Source of the DNA: PNKC01 sp039917655
Lineage (GTDB): Bacteria > Chloroflexota > Dehalococcoidia > Tepidiformales > Tepidiformaceae
Reading direction: 5' to 3'
Assembly (NCBI GenBank): GCA_039917655.1
Contig: JBDSJC010000277.1
Span: 1-9,251, forward strand
Length of the DNA stretch: 9,251 nt
Position numbers and translations under genes: made by a program. The notes under the pieces were generated by a model, which worked only from the letters and a program-made list of their open reading frames with translations, had not been told where the DNA came from and did not search any database. Position 1 is the stretch's first letter, and each line of letters opens with the position of its first letter. Shown here in pieces: positions 1 to 5,122 of this stretch.

Positions 1-196
1 AATCCAGGATGGCGTTGCCCTGGAACGCGCGCGCGAGGGCCGCGCGGTCCACGTTGGGGACCGGCACGTGCGCCACGAAGCGGAACACAACCAGCATGGC
101 CAGTGTGAACAGCAGCTTCTTGCGGACATCTTCCTGACGGAAGGCGTCCACCATCGCCTGGAGCAGGCGCGGGCGCGAGGCCGGTTGCGTTGTCAT
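1..196 (-). CDS. secY: Protein translocase subunit SecY, N-terminal fragment (cut by window edge)
   Basis: This is the start of the central channel subunit of the Sec translocon, which moves unfolded proteins through, or inserts them into, the cytoplasmic membrane. Translating from the ATG at 196-194 gives 65 residues and then the window ends. The first 25 or so residues are hydrophilic (DVRKK at 23-27). They are followed by a hydrophobic first membrane segment at about 28-44 containing LFTLAMLVVFRF and then AHVPVPNVD, a pattern typical of SecY after TM1. The start lies 3 nt past the rplO stop codon, and an AAGGAAG ribosome-binding site sits 8 nt upstream inside the rplO end. Position after L15 is the standard one for secY in the spc operon. 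The remaining nine or so membrane segments lie off the left edge. Confidence 0.95.
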   Translation of the reverse strand, partial: MTTQPASRPRLLQAMVDAFRQEDVRKKLLFTLAMLVVFRFVAHVPVPNVDRAALARAFQGNAILD

Positions 197-199
197 CGC

Positions 200-676
200 T
201 TAGGCTTCCTTCTTCGCTTCTTCTGGACTGATCAGCGTTGCCGTGCCGCCAGCCTCTTCGATTTTCGCCTTCGCCGATTCACTGAAACGGTCGGCGACGA
301 TAATCAGCTTCTTGGTGATGTCCCCGTTGCCGAGGATCTTCACCGGTTCACGAAGGTGCCTCAGCAGTCCCGCCCGCAGGAGCGTTTCGGGCGTCACGGT
401 CGATCCGTCGTCAAAACGGTCGAGGGCCGCAAGGTTGATCGGCTGAAAAGGCACCCGCCACTTATTGTTGAAGCCGCGGAGCGTGTGGTACTTCCGCGAA
501 GTCGGGAACTGGCCACCTTCAAAGGCGTCGTACGGGAGGTTTTTGCCCGAACGCGACTTCTGACCCTTCAGGCCTTTGCCCGAATAGGTACCCTGGCTGC
601 CGTTACCGCGACCAACGCGCTTCTTGGAGTGGGTGGCGCCGCGGTCGGGCCGGAGCTCTTCTGCGCCGATGCTCAT
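200..676 (-). CDS. rplO: 50S ribosomal protein L15
   Basis: L15 is a late-assembling large-subunit protein that contacts 23S rRNA through a long basic N-terminal extension. The 158-residue product is in the usual bacterial range (about 144-160). The N-terminus carries the glycine- and lysine-rich rRNA-binding stretch, with KKRVGRGNGSQGTYSGKGLKGQKSR in two adjoining pieces at about residues 18-42. FEGGQFP follows at about 52-58, matching the conserved FEGGQ motif. The C-terminal half has the globular fold sequence with KILGNGDITKKL. The ATG overlaps the rpmD stop as ATGA (4 nt), with AAGGGAG 6 nt upstream. The stop is TAA. The gene sits between L30 and secY as expected for spc. Nothing is truncated. 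Confidence 0.97.
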   Translation of the reverse strand: MSIGAEELRPDRGATHSKKRVGRGNGSQGTYSGKGLKGQKSRSGKNLPYDAFEGGQFPTSRKYHTLRGFNNKWRVPFQPINLAALDRFDDGSTVTPETLLRAGLLRHLREPVKILGNGDITKKLIIVADRFSESAKAKIEEAGGTATLISPEEAKKEA

Positions 677-861
677 TTGGCACTCCCTTCCACAACGTCA
701 ACGAGGTGCGAGACCTTCTCCACCATACCGCGGGCGGCAGGCGTATCGGTGATCTCAATCGTCTGGTGAAGACGTCGCAGGCCCAGCTTCTTGATGGTGT
801 CTTTCTGGTCCTGGCGATAGCCGATCGCGCTCTTCTTGTAGGTTACTGTCAGCGTGGCCAT
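673..861 (-). CDS. rpmD: 50S ribosomal protein L30
   Basis: L30 is a small large-subunit protein, present in many bacteria but missing from some lineages. The 62-residue product has the family's normal length. It begins MATLTVTYKKSAIGYRQDQ, in which the basic K-K-S-x-I-G segment corresponds to the family's conserved start. It continues with KKLGLRRLHQTIEITDTPAARGM, where LGLRRL and the following D-T-P-A-x-R-G-M are the usual signature for the two-helix, three-strand fold. The start codon overlaps the rpsE stop by one base (TGATG), with GGGGTGA just upstream. Its own stop, TGA, overlaps the rplO start by 4 nt, so it is probably translationally coupled on both sides. Confidence 0.95.
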   Translation of the reverse strand: MATLTVTYKKSAIGYRQDQKDTIKKLGLRRLHQTIEITDTPAARGMVEKVSHLVDVVEGSAK

Positions 862-1367
862 CAGGATTCACCCCGGGCGATCGCGAGGCGGCGCTCCTTC
901 GCCCCATCCGGGTCACGGAGGGAGCTTAGGCCGTCCAGCGTAGCCTTGGCGACGTTGATCGGGTTGCGGCTGCCAAGCGACTTGGCAAGCACATCGGTCA
1001 CGCCGGCGGCTTCCATGATCGCGCGGACAGCGCCGCCGGCGATGACGCCGGTACCGTGGCTGGCCGGTTTAATGATGATCCTGGCGGCGCTGAACTTGGC
1101 GAGCACGGGGTGAGCGATGGTCCCGCCCTTCATTGGCACCTGGATCATCTGGCGGCGAGCCATGGTCGAACCCTTGCGGATCGCCTCCGGCACTTCGTTC
1201 GCCTTGCCCAGGCCGACGCCGACGCTTCCATGCCCATCGCCAACCACGATCAGAGCGCTGAAGCTGAAGCGGCGGCCGCCTTTGACAACCTTCGCCACGC
1301 GGTTGATGTAGATGACCTTTTCAGTCAGTTCATCCTGCTGGTCGCGGTCGTATCGATTTTCTGCCAT
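861..1367 (-). CDS. rpsE: 30S ribosomal protein S5
   Basis: S5 is a small-subunit protein that helps decoding fidelity, mRNA entry-site function and subunit body-head stability. The 168-residue product has the normal length. The N-terminal S5 domain is at about residues 15-80, with INRVAKVVKGGRRFSFSALI at 21-40. The VVKGGRRF loop at 27-34 is the region where spectinomycin-resistance changes occur in other bacteria, and no lesion is visible. GDGHGSVGVGLGKANEVPEA at 43-62 is the hallmark motif. The C-terminal domain has PASHGTGVIAGGAVRAIMEA at 101-120. The ATG abuts the rplR TAA stop with no gap. A GGGG ribosome-binding element sits 6 nt upstream. The stop is TGA, overlapping the rpmD start. 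Confidence 0.98.
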   Translation of the reverse strand: MAENRYDRDQQDELTEKVIYINRVAKVVKGGRRFSFSALIVVGDGHGSVGVGLGKANEVPEAIRKGSTMARRQMIQVPMKGGTIAHPVLAKFSAARIIIKPASHGTGVIAGGAVRAIMEAAGVTDVLAKSLGSRNPINVAKATLDGLSSLRDPDGAKERRLAIARGES

Positions 1368-1733
1368 TTAGAACCCCAATCCCGCTTCACGCGCGCCTTC
1401 GGCGAGCGCCTGGACGCGGCCGTGGTACTTGTAGCCGCCTCGGTCAAAGACGACGAGTTCAACGCCGTTGGCCTTCGCCCGTTCGGCGACGGCTTTACCG
1501 ACTTCCTTGGCGCGTTCGGTCTTTGACTTACCAGCGAGCGCTTCGGCGAGTTCCTTGTCGGAATCGCTGGCAGCGGCCAGGGTGCGGCCGGCCACATCGT
1601 CGATAACCTGGGCGTAGATGTGCGACGAACTGCGGAAGACGTTGAGCCGGGGGCGCAGCGGCGTCCCAGAAACGGTCTTGCGGACGCGAATGTGCCGCCG
1701 CTGGCGAGCGAGAGTTCCGGTTGCTTTGCTCAT
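1368..1733 (-). CDS. rplR: 50S ribosomal protein L18
   Basis: L18 binds 5S rRNA together with L5 and helps dock the 5S particle into the central protuberance. The 121-residue product matches the family's usual length of about 117-122. The N-terminal arm is very basic (RQRRHIRVRKTVSG, residues 10-23). Next comes the conserved PLRPRLNVFRSSSHIYAQVI, in which RPRLxVFRSxxHIYAQ is the family signature. The C-terminus has GVELVVFDRGGYKYHGRVQA, where FDRGGYxYHGRV is the second signature, and ALAEGAREAGLGF closes the protein. The ATG shares one base with the rplF stop (TAATG), and AAGGTGG lies 7 nt upstream. The stop is TAA, abutting rpsE. It is complete with no oddity. Confidence 0.97.
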   Translation of the reverse strand: MSKATGTLARQRRHIRVRKTVSGTPLRPRLNVFRSSSHIYAQVIDDVAGRTLAAASDSDKELAEALAGKSKTERAKEVGKAVAERAKANGVELVVFDRGGYKYHGRVQALAEGAREAGLGF

Positions 1734-2278
1734 TACTTGCCCACCTTCCCGGCCTTGCCGGCCTTGCGACGCACCTTTTCGCCAGAGTACCGGATGCCCT
1801 TGCCCTTGTAGGGCTCTGGCGGCCGGAGCTTACGGATGTTGGCGGCGACCTGGCCGACGCGCTCCTTATCGATACCCGCCACATGGACGCGCGGGCCCTC
1901 GACGGTGAACGAGATCCCTTCTGGCGGAGCGACGATGACCGGGTGCGAGAAGCCAAGCGCCAACTGAAGGCTGCTCCCCTGGAGCTGGGCCCGGTAGCCA
2001 ACGCCCTGCACTTCGAGCGTGCGGGTGAACCCTGTGGTCACACCGATCACCATGTTGTTCAGCAGGGAGCGCGAGAGCCCGTGCAGGGCGCGCTGTTTGC
2101 CTTCGTCGTTTGGGCGGGTGACGACCACCTGATCGTCCTCGCGCGACAACGTCATGGTGGCGGGGAACTGACGGTGCAACTCGCCCTTCGGACCCTTCAC
2201 GGCGACGTTGTTGTCTTCGCCGATGGTCACCTGGACGTTAGCTGGTACGGGGACAGGCTGACGGCCGATTCGAGACAT
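1733..2278 (-). CDS. rplF: 50S ribosomal protein L6
   Basis: L6 sits near the factor-binding site and sarcin-ricin loop of the large subunit. The 181-residue product has the usual length. It starts MSRIGRQPVPVPANV, the standard L6 opening. Two repeated L6 domains follow, at about 11-82 and 90-165. The second ends with LRPPEPYKGKGIRYSGEKVR (151-170), the strongest family signature. The last residues form a lysine-rich tail with a tandem A-G-K (173-178), encoded by two near-identical 9-nt units at about 1746-1763. The start follows rpsH after an 11-nt gap, with AAGGGGG 6 nt upstream that begins within the rpsH TAA stop. Its own stop overlaps the rplR start by one base. Confidence 0.98.
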   Translation of the reverse strand: MSRIGRQPVPVPANVQVTIGEDNNVAVKGPKGELHRQFPATMTLSREDDQVVVTRPNDEGKQRALHGLSRSLLNNMVIGVTTGFTRTLEVQGVGYRAQLQGSSLQLALGFSHPVIVAPPEGISFTVEGPRVHVAGIDKERVGQVAANIRKLRPPEPYKGKGIRYSGEKVRRKAGKAGKVGK

Positions 2279-2289
2279 GTCCTACCCCC

Positions 2290-2694
2290 TTACCAGACGT
2301 AGCAGAGGACCTCGCCGCCAACTTCCTGGCGACGGGCCTCCTGCCCCGACATGATGCCCTTAGGCGTCGAAAGGATTGCGATGCCAAGTCCACCGTAGAC
2401 ACGGGGGATTTCGCGCCGCTGCACGTAAACCCGGAGCCCGGGCTTGGAGACGCGTTGGATACCGGTGAGCACGGTCTGACGGCGCCCGCCATAACTGAGG
2501 TCCACCTTGAGGTTCGGCTGAGGCCGGCCCTCTTCGGCAACCACAACGAAGTCTTTGATGAAGCCTTCGTCCTTAAGGACTTTAGCGATCGCCACTTTGG
2601 TCTTGGAGGCCGGGATGAGGACCGAATCATGGCGCGAAGAAACCGCGTTGCGAATTCGCGTCAGCATATCGGCGACTGGATCACTTACGTTCAT
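2290..2694 (-). CDS. rpsH: 30S ribosomal protein S8
   Basis: S8 is a primary 16S rRNA-binding protein of the platform and, in E. coli, the translational repressor of the spc operon. The 134-residue product is the usual length. The N-terminal domain opens with SDPVADMLTRIRNAVSSRHD (residues 4-23), the classic D-P-I-A-D-M-L-T-R-I-R-N signature. The C-terminal domain has STPKGIMSGQEARRQEVGGE followed by VLCYVW at the very end, the conserved rRNA-binding and packing motif. The ATG at 2694-2692 follows the window's longest intergenic gap (31 nt) and has GAGGGGG with a 6-nt spacer. The stop is TAA. Whether S8 represses this operon cannot be told from sequence alone. Confidence 0.98.
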   Translation of the reverse strand: MNVSDPVADMLTRIRNAVSSRHDSVLIPASKTKVAIAKVLKDEGFIKDFVVVAEEGRPQPNLKVDLSYGGRRQTVLTGIQRVSKPGLRVYVQRREIPRVYGGLGIAILSTPKGIMSGQEARRQEVGGEVLCYVW

Positions 2695-2725
2695 TGTTTT
2701 CCCCCTCTGGCGTTTGCCTGAGCAC
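2695..2725 (-). promoter_or_regulatory. Longest intergenic gap, carrying the rpsH ribosome-binding site
   Basis: These 31 nt separate the rpsN TAA stop from the rpsH ATG. GAGGGGG occupies 2707-2701 with a 6-nt A-rich spacer (AAAACA) before the ATG, making a strong and probably unstructured initiation site. The rest shows only a trivial 3-bp GGC/GCC pairing. I see no promoter elements or terminator in it. Confidence 0.75.
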
Positions 2726-2911
2726 TTACCAGCTGGATTTGGTTACGCCGGGCAGAAGCCCTCGATGAGCATGTTCGCGGAAGCAGATGCGGCACATCGC
2801 AAAGCGCCGGATGTACCCCTTCGGACGTCCGCAGATGCGGCAGCGGTTGTGCTGCCGCGCGGGGTACTTGGGTACCTTCTTGGACTTTTCGATCAGTGCC
2901 TTTTTCGCCAC
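2726..2911 (-). CDS. rpsN: 30S ribosomal protein S14, zinc-binding short type
   Basis: S14 is a head protein of the small subunit. This is the 61-residue zinc form (S14 type Z), not the roughly 100-residue zinc-free form. Four cysteines form the zinc site: CRIC at residues 24-27 and CRIC at 40-43, separated by GRPKGYIRRFAM. The C-terminus FREHAHRGLLPGVTKSSW matches the family ending G-x-x-P-G-x-x-K-[SA]-S-W. The start is GTG at 2911-2909, chosen because MAKKALIEKSKK is the typical family opening and AGGAG lies 8 nt before it. The gene is complete, 11 nt after rplE. The spc location is standard. No zinc-free paralogue is visible in the window. Confidence 0.97.
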   Translation of the reverse strand: MAKKALIEKSKKVPKYPARQHNRCRICGRPKGYIRRFAMCRICFREHAHRGLLPGVTKSSW

Positions 2912-2919
2912 TGCTTCGT

Positions 2920-2924
2920 CTCCT
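2920..2924 (-). promoter_or_regulatory. Ribosome-binding site that decides the GTG start of rpsN
   Basis: The minus strand reads TAGGAGACGAAGCAGTG across 2925-2909. AGGAG sits 8 nt before GTG and shares its first two bases with the TAG stop of rplE. No ATG is placed suitably for the conserved S14 opening MAKKAL, so this site supports GTG as the true start. Confidence 0.8.
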
Positions 2925-3468
2925 AGTTCTTCCGGAACGGCATGCCCATGAGTTCGAGCAGCCGGCGTCCTTCTTCGTCGTTCTTGGCGGAGGTGACGAT
3001 CGTCACCTGCATCCCGTGGACCTTGTCCACCTTGTCGTATTCGATCTCCGGGAAGATCAGCTGTTCGCGAATACCAAGGCTGTAGTTCCCGCGGCCGTCA
3101 AAGGCGTTGGGGTTGAGGCCCTGGAAGTCACGGATGCGGGGGAGCGCGGCGCTCACGAGCCGGTCAAGGAACTCCCACATGCGCGGCCCCCGAAGGGTGG
3201 CGGCAACGCCAATCGGGTTGCCTTCGCGCAGACGGAAGTTGGCGATCGATTTCTTGGCGCGGGTGATCACCGGCTTCTGGCCGGTGATCGCGGACACTTC
3301 ATCGGCAGCCTTGTCCAACGCGTTCGCATCAGTCAACGCTTCGCCGAGCCCGATGTTGACCACCATCTTGGTGATCCGCGGGATCTGCATGACATTGGCG
3401 TACTTGTACTGCTCACGCAGCGCGGTGGCCACTTCGCCCTGGTACTTCTCTTGCATTCGCGGCGGCAT
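2923..3468 (-). CDS. rplE: 50S ribosomal protein L5
   Basis: L5 binds 5S rRNA with L18 and sits in the central protuberance, where it contacts P-site tRNA and S13. The 181-residue product is normal for bacteria. It starts MPPRMQEKYQGEVATALREQ, followed by MQIPRITKMVVNIGLGEA, in which IPRIxKxVVNxGxGEA is the family signature. The middle has ITGQKPVITRAKKSIANFRL and REGNPIG, the most conserved L5 block. The C-terminal half has DFQGLNPNAFDGRGNYSLGI, where FDGRGNYSLGIxEQxIFPEI is diagnostic, and it ends at LMGMPFRKN. The ATG shares a base with the rplX stop (TAATG), with GGAGAGG upstream. The stop is TAG. A perfect 10-bp inverted repeat lies in the GQKP codons (see the separate entry). Confidence 0.98.
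   Translation of the reverse strand: MPPRMQEKYQGEVATALREQYKYANVMQIPRITKMVVNIGLGEALTDANALDKAADEVSAITGQKPVITRAKKSIANFRLREGNPIGVAATLRGPRMWEFLDRLVSAALPRIRDFQGLNPNAFDGRGNYSLGIREQLIFPEIEYDKVDKVHGMQVTIVTSAKNDEEGRRLLELMGMPFRKN
3265..3289 (-). repeat. Perfect 10-bp inverted repeat inside rplE (potential mRNA hairpin)
   Basis: GATCACCGGC and its exact reverse complement GCCGGTGATC are separated by 5 nt (CAGAA on the coding strand). In mRNA this could form a GC-rich 10-bp stem with a 5-nt loop. It encodes I-T-G-Q-K-P-V-I of L5, so much of the symmetry may simply follow from the conserved protein motif. No U-tract follows, so it is not a classical terminator. A function is not shown. Confidence 0.55.
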
Positions 3469-3785
3469 TATTCGATGTCCTCTCCGCTGAGCTTGCCAAC
3501 TCGGACCATGGTGCCATCGTCGCGCTGGCGGAACGTCACGCGCGTCGGCTGGTCGGTATTCGGGTCGATAAGCATGACGTTGCTCATGTGCAGCGGTGCT
3601 TCCCGTTCGATGATTGAGGAGACCTGGCCCTGAGACTTGGCGCGCTGGTGACGCTTGATCACGTTGACGCCTTCCACCAGGACGCGGCCATGCTTGTTGA
3701 TCACGGCCCGGACGGTGCCCCGCTTGCCGCGATCCTTGCCGGTGATGACCACCACTTTGTCTCCGCGCTTGATCTTCGCTGGCAT
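3468..3785 (-). CDS. rplX: 50S ribosomal protein L24
   Basis: L24 is one of the first proteins to bind 23S rRNA and nucleates large-subunit assembly near the tunnel exit. The 105-residue product is the usual length. The KOW motif is at about residues 5-32: IKRGDKVVVITGKDRGKRGT, with the typical G-D-x-V-x-V-I-x-G-K-D-K/R-G-K-x-G signature. It is followed by the conserved VLVEGVNVIKRHQRA at about 35-49 and by PLHMSNVMLIDP, in which SNVMLxDP is the standard later motif. The ATG shares one base with the rplN TAA (TAATG), with GGAGG 7 nt upstream. The stop overlaps the rplE start in the same way. It is complete. Confidence 0.98.
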   Translation of the reverse strand: MPAKIKRGDKVVVITGKDRGKRGTVRAVINKHGRVLVEGVNVIKRHQRAKSQGQVSSIIEREAPLHMSNVMLIDPNTDQPTRVTFRQRDDGTMVRVGKLSGEDIE

Positions 3786-4156
3786 TACAAGACCTCCGGT
3801 GCGAGCGAAACGATCTTCATGAAGTTGCGGTCGCGGAGTTCGCGAGCAACCGGCCCGAAGATGCGCGTGCCGCGCGGGTTTTCGCCATCAGTGCCCAGCA
3901 GCACAGCGGCGTTCTCATCGAAGCGGATGTACGAACCGTCCGTGCGGCCGTACTCCTTGGTGACGCGGACGACGACGGCCTTGACCACGTCGCCCTTTTT
4001 AACCTGGGAGTTCGGCTGCGCCACCTTCACGCTGGCAACGATGATGTCGCCGGGGCGCGCGTAGCGGCGGCGGCTGCCACCAAGCACGCGAATACAGAGG
4101 AGCTGCTTCGCGCCAGAGTTGTCGGCCACTTTGAGCCGTGTTTCCTGTTGAATCAC
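3785..4156 (-). CDS. rplN: 50S ribosomal protein L14
   Basis: L14 lies at the subunit interface, forms an intersubunit bridge with 16S rRNA helix 14, and is the docking site of the silencing factor RsfS in other bacteria. The 123-residue product matches the family's 122-123. It opens MIQQETRLKVADNSGAKQLL, where M-I-Q-x-x-[ST]-x-L-x-V-A-D-N-S-G-A-K is the signature. GSYIRFDENAAVLLG follows, equivalent to the G-x-x-I-R-F-D-x-N-A-x-V-L motif, and then GTRIFGPVARELR. The start is GTG at 4156-4154, overlapping the rpsQ stop as GTGA, with GGAGG 7 nt upstream. This junction ties the S10 part to the spc part. The stop is TAA. Confidence 0.98.
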   Translation of the reverse strand: MIQQETRLKVADNSGAKQLLCIRVLGGSRRRYARPGDIIVASVKVAQPNSQVKKGDVVKAVVVRVTKEYGRTDGSYIRFDENAAVLLGTDGENPRGTRIFGPVARELRDRNFMKIVSLAPEVL

Positions 4157-4482
4157 GACGCGACCTCCGACTTCGGCGCAAGCTGTGCCGTCGCCTCGAT
4201 ATCGCGTCCGATAGAGTCGGGAGCGACATCGGCAACGTCACCGCGGCTGATGATCTGAACGACGCGCCAGCGCTTGTCCTTGGAAAGCGGACGGCACTCC
4301 TGGATGCGGACAACATCGCCGAGCTTGCAGCCGTTATCGTCGTCGTGCGCTTTGTAGCGTTCGGTGACGGACATGACCTTGTGGTAGAGCGGATGCTTTT
4401 TCTTGCGGCCCACGCTGACCACGACGGTCTTATCCATCTTGTTGCTGACTACCGTGCCCTGGATGATGCGTTGACTTCCCAT
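4153..4482 (-). CDS. rpsQ: 30S ribosomal protein S17, with C-terminal extension
   Basis: S17 is a primary 16S rRNA-binding protein with an OB fold, needed early in small-subunit assembly. The core is at residues 1-79: IIQGTVVSNKMDKTVVVSVG (6-25), then HPLYHKVMSVTERYKAHDDD (30-49) and NGCKLGDVVRIQECRPLSKD (50-69). The last includes G-D-x-V-x-I-x-E-x-R-P-L-S-K, which is diagnostic. The common bacterial length is about 80-90, so this 109-residue product has an extra tail of about 30 residues (80-109). The tail is acidic in its first half, and its origin and role are unknown. The ATG follows rpmC after 2 nt with GAGGAG just upstream. The TGA stop overlaps rplN by 4 nt. Confidence 0.97.
   Translation of the reverse strand: MGSQRIIQGTVVSNKMDKTVVVSVGRKKKHPLYHKVMSVTERYKAHDDDNGCKLGDVVRIQECRPLSKDKRWRVVQIISRGDVADVAPDSIGRDIEATAQLAPKSEVAS
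4164..4168 (-). promoter_or_regulatory. Ribosome-binding site that decides the GTG start of rplN
   Basis: GGAGG lies inside the last codons of rpsQ, 7 nt before the GTG at 4156. The encoded MIQQETRL is the exact expected L14 N-terminus, so the GTG is the start. The stop and start overlap as GTGA, which favours coupled translation from S17 into L14. Confidence 0.8.
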
Positions 4483-4484
4483 GG

Positions 4485-4700
4485 CTACTCCTCACCCAGG
4501 ACTACGAGTTCGCGCTCGCGTTTGATAGTGCGCAGACGGGCGATCTTTCGCCGGGCGCTGCGTAGTTCGCGGTAGTTTTCAAGTTGGCGGCTGGCGTGCT
4601 GAAAGCGGAGGGTGAACAGCGCGCGGTAGGCCTCGTTGATCTCGTGGTTGAGCCGCTGGTCATCCCAGCGGCGGACTTCTTCACCGGTCTGCTTGGGCAT
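4485..4700 (-). CDS. rpmC: 50S ribosomal protein L29
   Basis: L29 is a two-helix protein at the rim of the peptide exit tunnel, next to L23, near where trigger factor and SRP dock. The 71-residue product is in the usual range. It carries LNHEINEAYRALFTLRFQHA (residues 17-36), matching the L-x-x-E-L-x-x-x-x-x-x-L-F-x-L-R-F-Q signature, followed by SRQLENYRELRSARRKIARL and RTIKRERE, the second helix. The ATG is 2 nt after the rplP stop. The ribosome-binding site is weak (GGTGG, 7 nt upstream), so coupling with L16 is likely. The TAG stop lies in the spacer of the rpsQ ribosome-binding site. It is complete. Confidence 0.96.
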   Translation of the reverse strand: MPKQTGEEVRRWDDQRLNHEINEAYRALFTLRFQHASRQLENYRELRSARRKIARLRTIKRERELVVLGEE

Positions 4701-4702
4701 GG

Positions 4703-5122
4703 CTACACCACCGATTCTTGGCGCACCACGATCTTCGTGGGCACTGGAAGTTTGTGGGCCGCCAGGCGGAGCGCTTCGCGCGCGACCGGCTCCGGCACGC
4801 CGGAGACTTCGAACATGATGCGGTTAGGCTTGACGACAGCGACCCATTTTTCGGGTGAGCCTTTGCCAGAACCCATGCGCGTTTCGGCCGGCTTCGCGGT
4901 TACCGGCTTGTCCGGGAAGATGCGGATCCAAACCTTGCCGCCGCGCTTCATCTCGTGGGTGATCGCGCGGCGGGCGCTTTCGATGTGGCGGGAATCGATC
5001 CATGCGGCGCCAGCCGCCTGGAGCCCAAATTCGCCGAAGGCCACGAAGTTGCCCGTCAGGGCCTCTCCGCTGCGCCTCCCGCGATGTTGCTTGCGATGCT
5101 TGACGCGTCGTGGTTGAAGCAT
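4703..5122 (-). CDS. rplP: 50S ribosomal protein L16
   Basis: L16 is a late-assembling large-subunit protein that organizes the A-site tRNA region of the peptidyl transferase centre. The 139-residue product matches the bacterial length of about 136-140. It opens MLQPRRVKHRKQHRGRRSGE, where MLxPKRVKxRKxxRGR is the signature. FGEFGLQA, WIDSRHIESARRAITHEMKR and GGKVWIRIFPDKPVTAKPAE follow in order. R82 in TRMGSGKG is in the place of E. coli Arg81, which is hydroxylated by YcfD there; whether that happens here is unknown. The ATG abuts the rpsC TAA. The ribosome-binding site GAGGGAGG sits 7 nt upstream inside the last rpsC codons. The stop is TAG. Confidence 0.98.
   Translation of the reverse strand: MLQPRRVKHRKQHRGRRSGEALTGNFVAFGEFGLQAAGAAWIDSRHIESARRAITHEMKRGGKVWIRIFPDKPVTAKPAETRMGSGKGSPEKWVAVVKPNRIMFEVSGVPEPVAREALRLAAHKLPVPTKIVVRQESVV

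Noticed and set aside
68..769. Plus-strand open frame of 233 codons, and similar ones at 2896-3633, 1721-2302 and 8360-8959
   Set aside because: All lie opposite confidently identified ribosomal protein genes and have no recognisable domain or plausible start context.
1746..1763. Tandem 9-nt repeat as a mobile or regulatory element
   Set aside because: It only encodes the A-G-K repeats of the lysine-rich L6 tail; two copies are too few to mean more.
3265..3289. Rho-independent terminator
   Set aside because: The stem is good but no T-tract follows, and it is in the middle of the L5 coding region.
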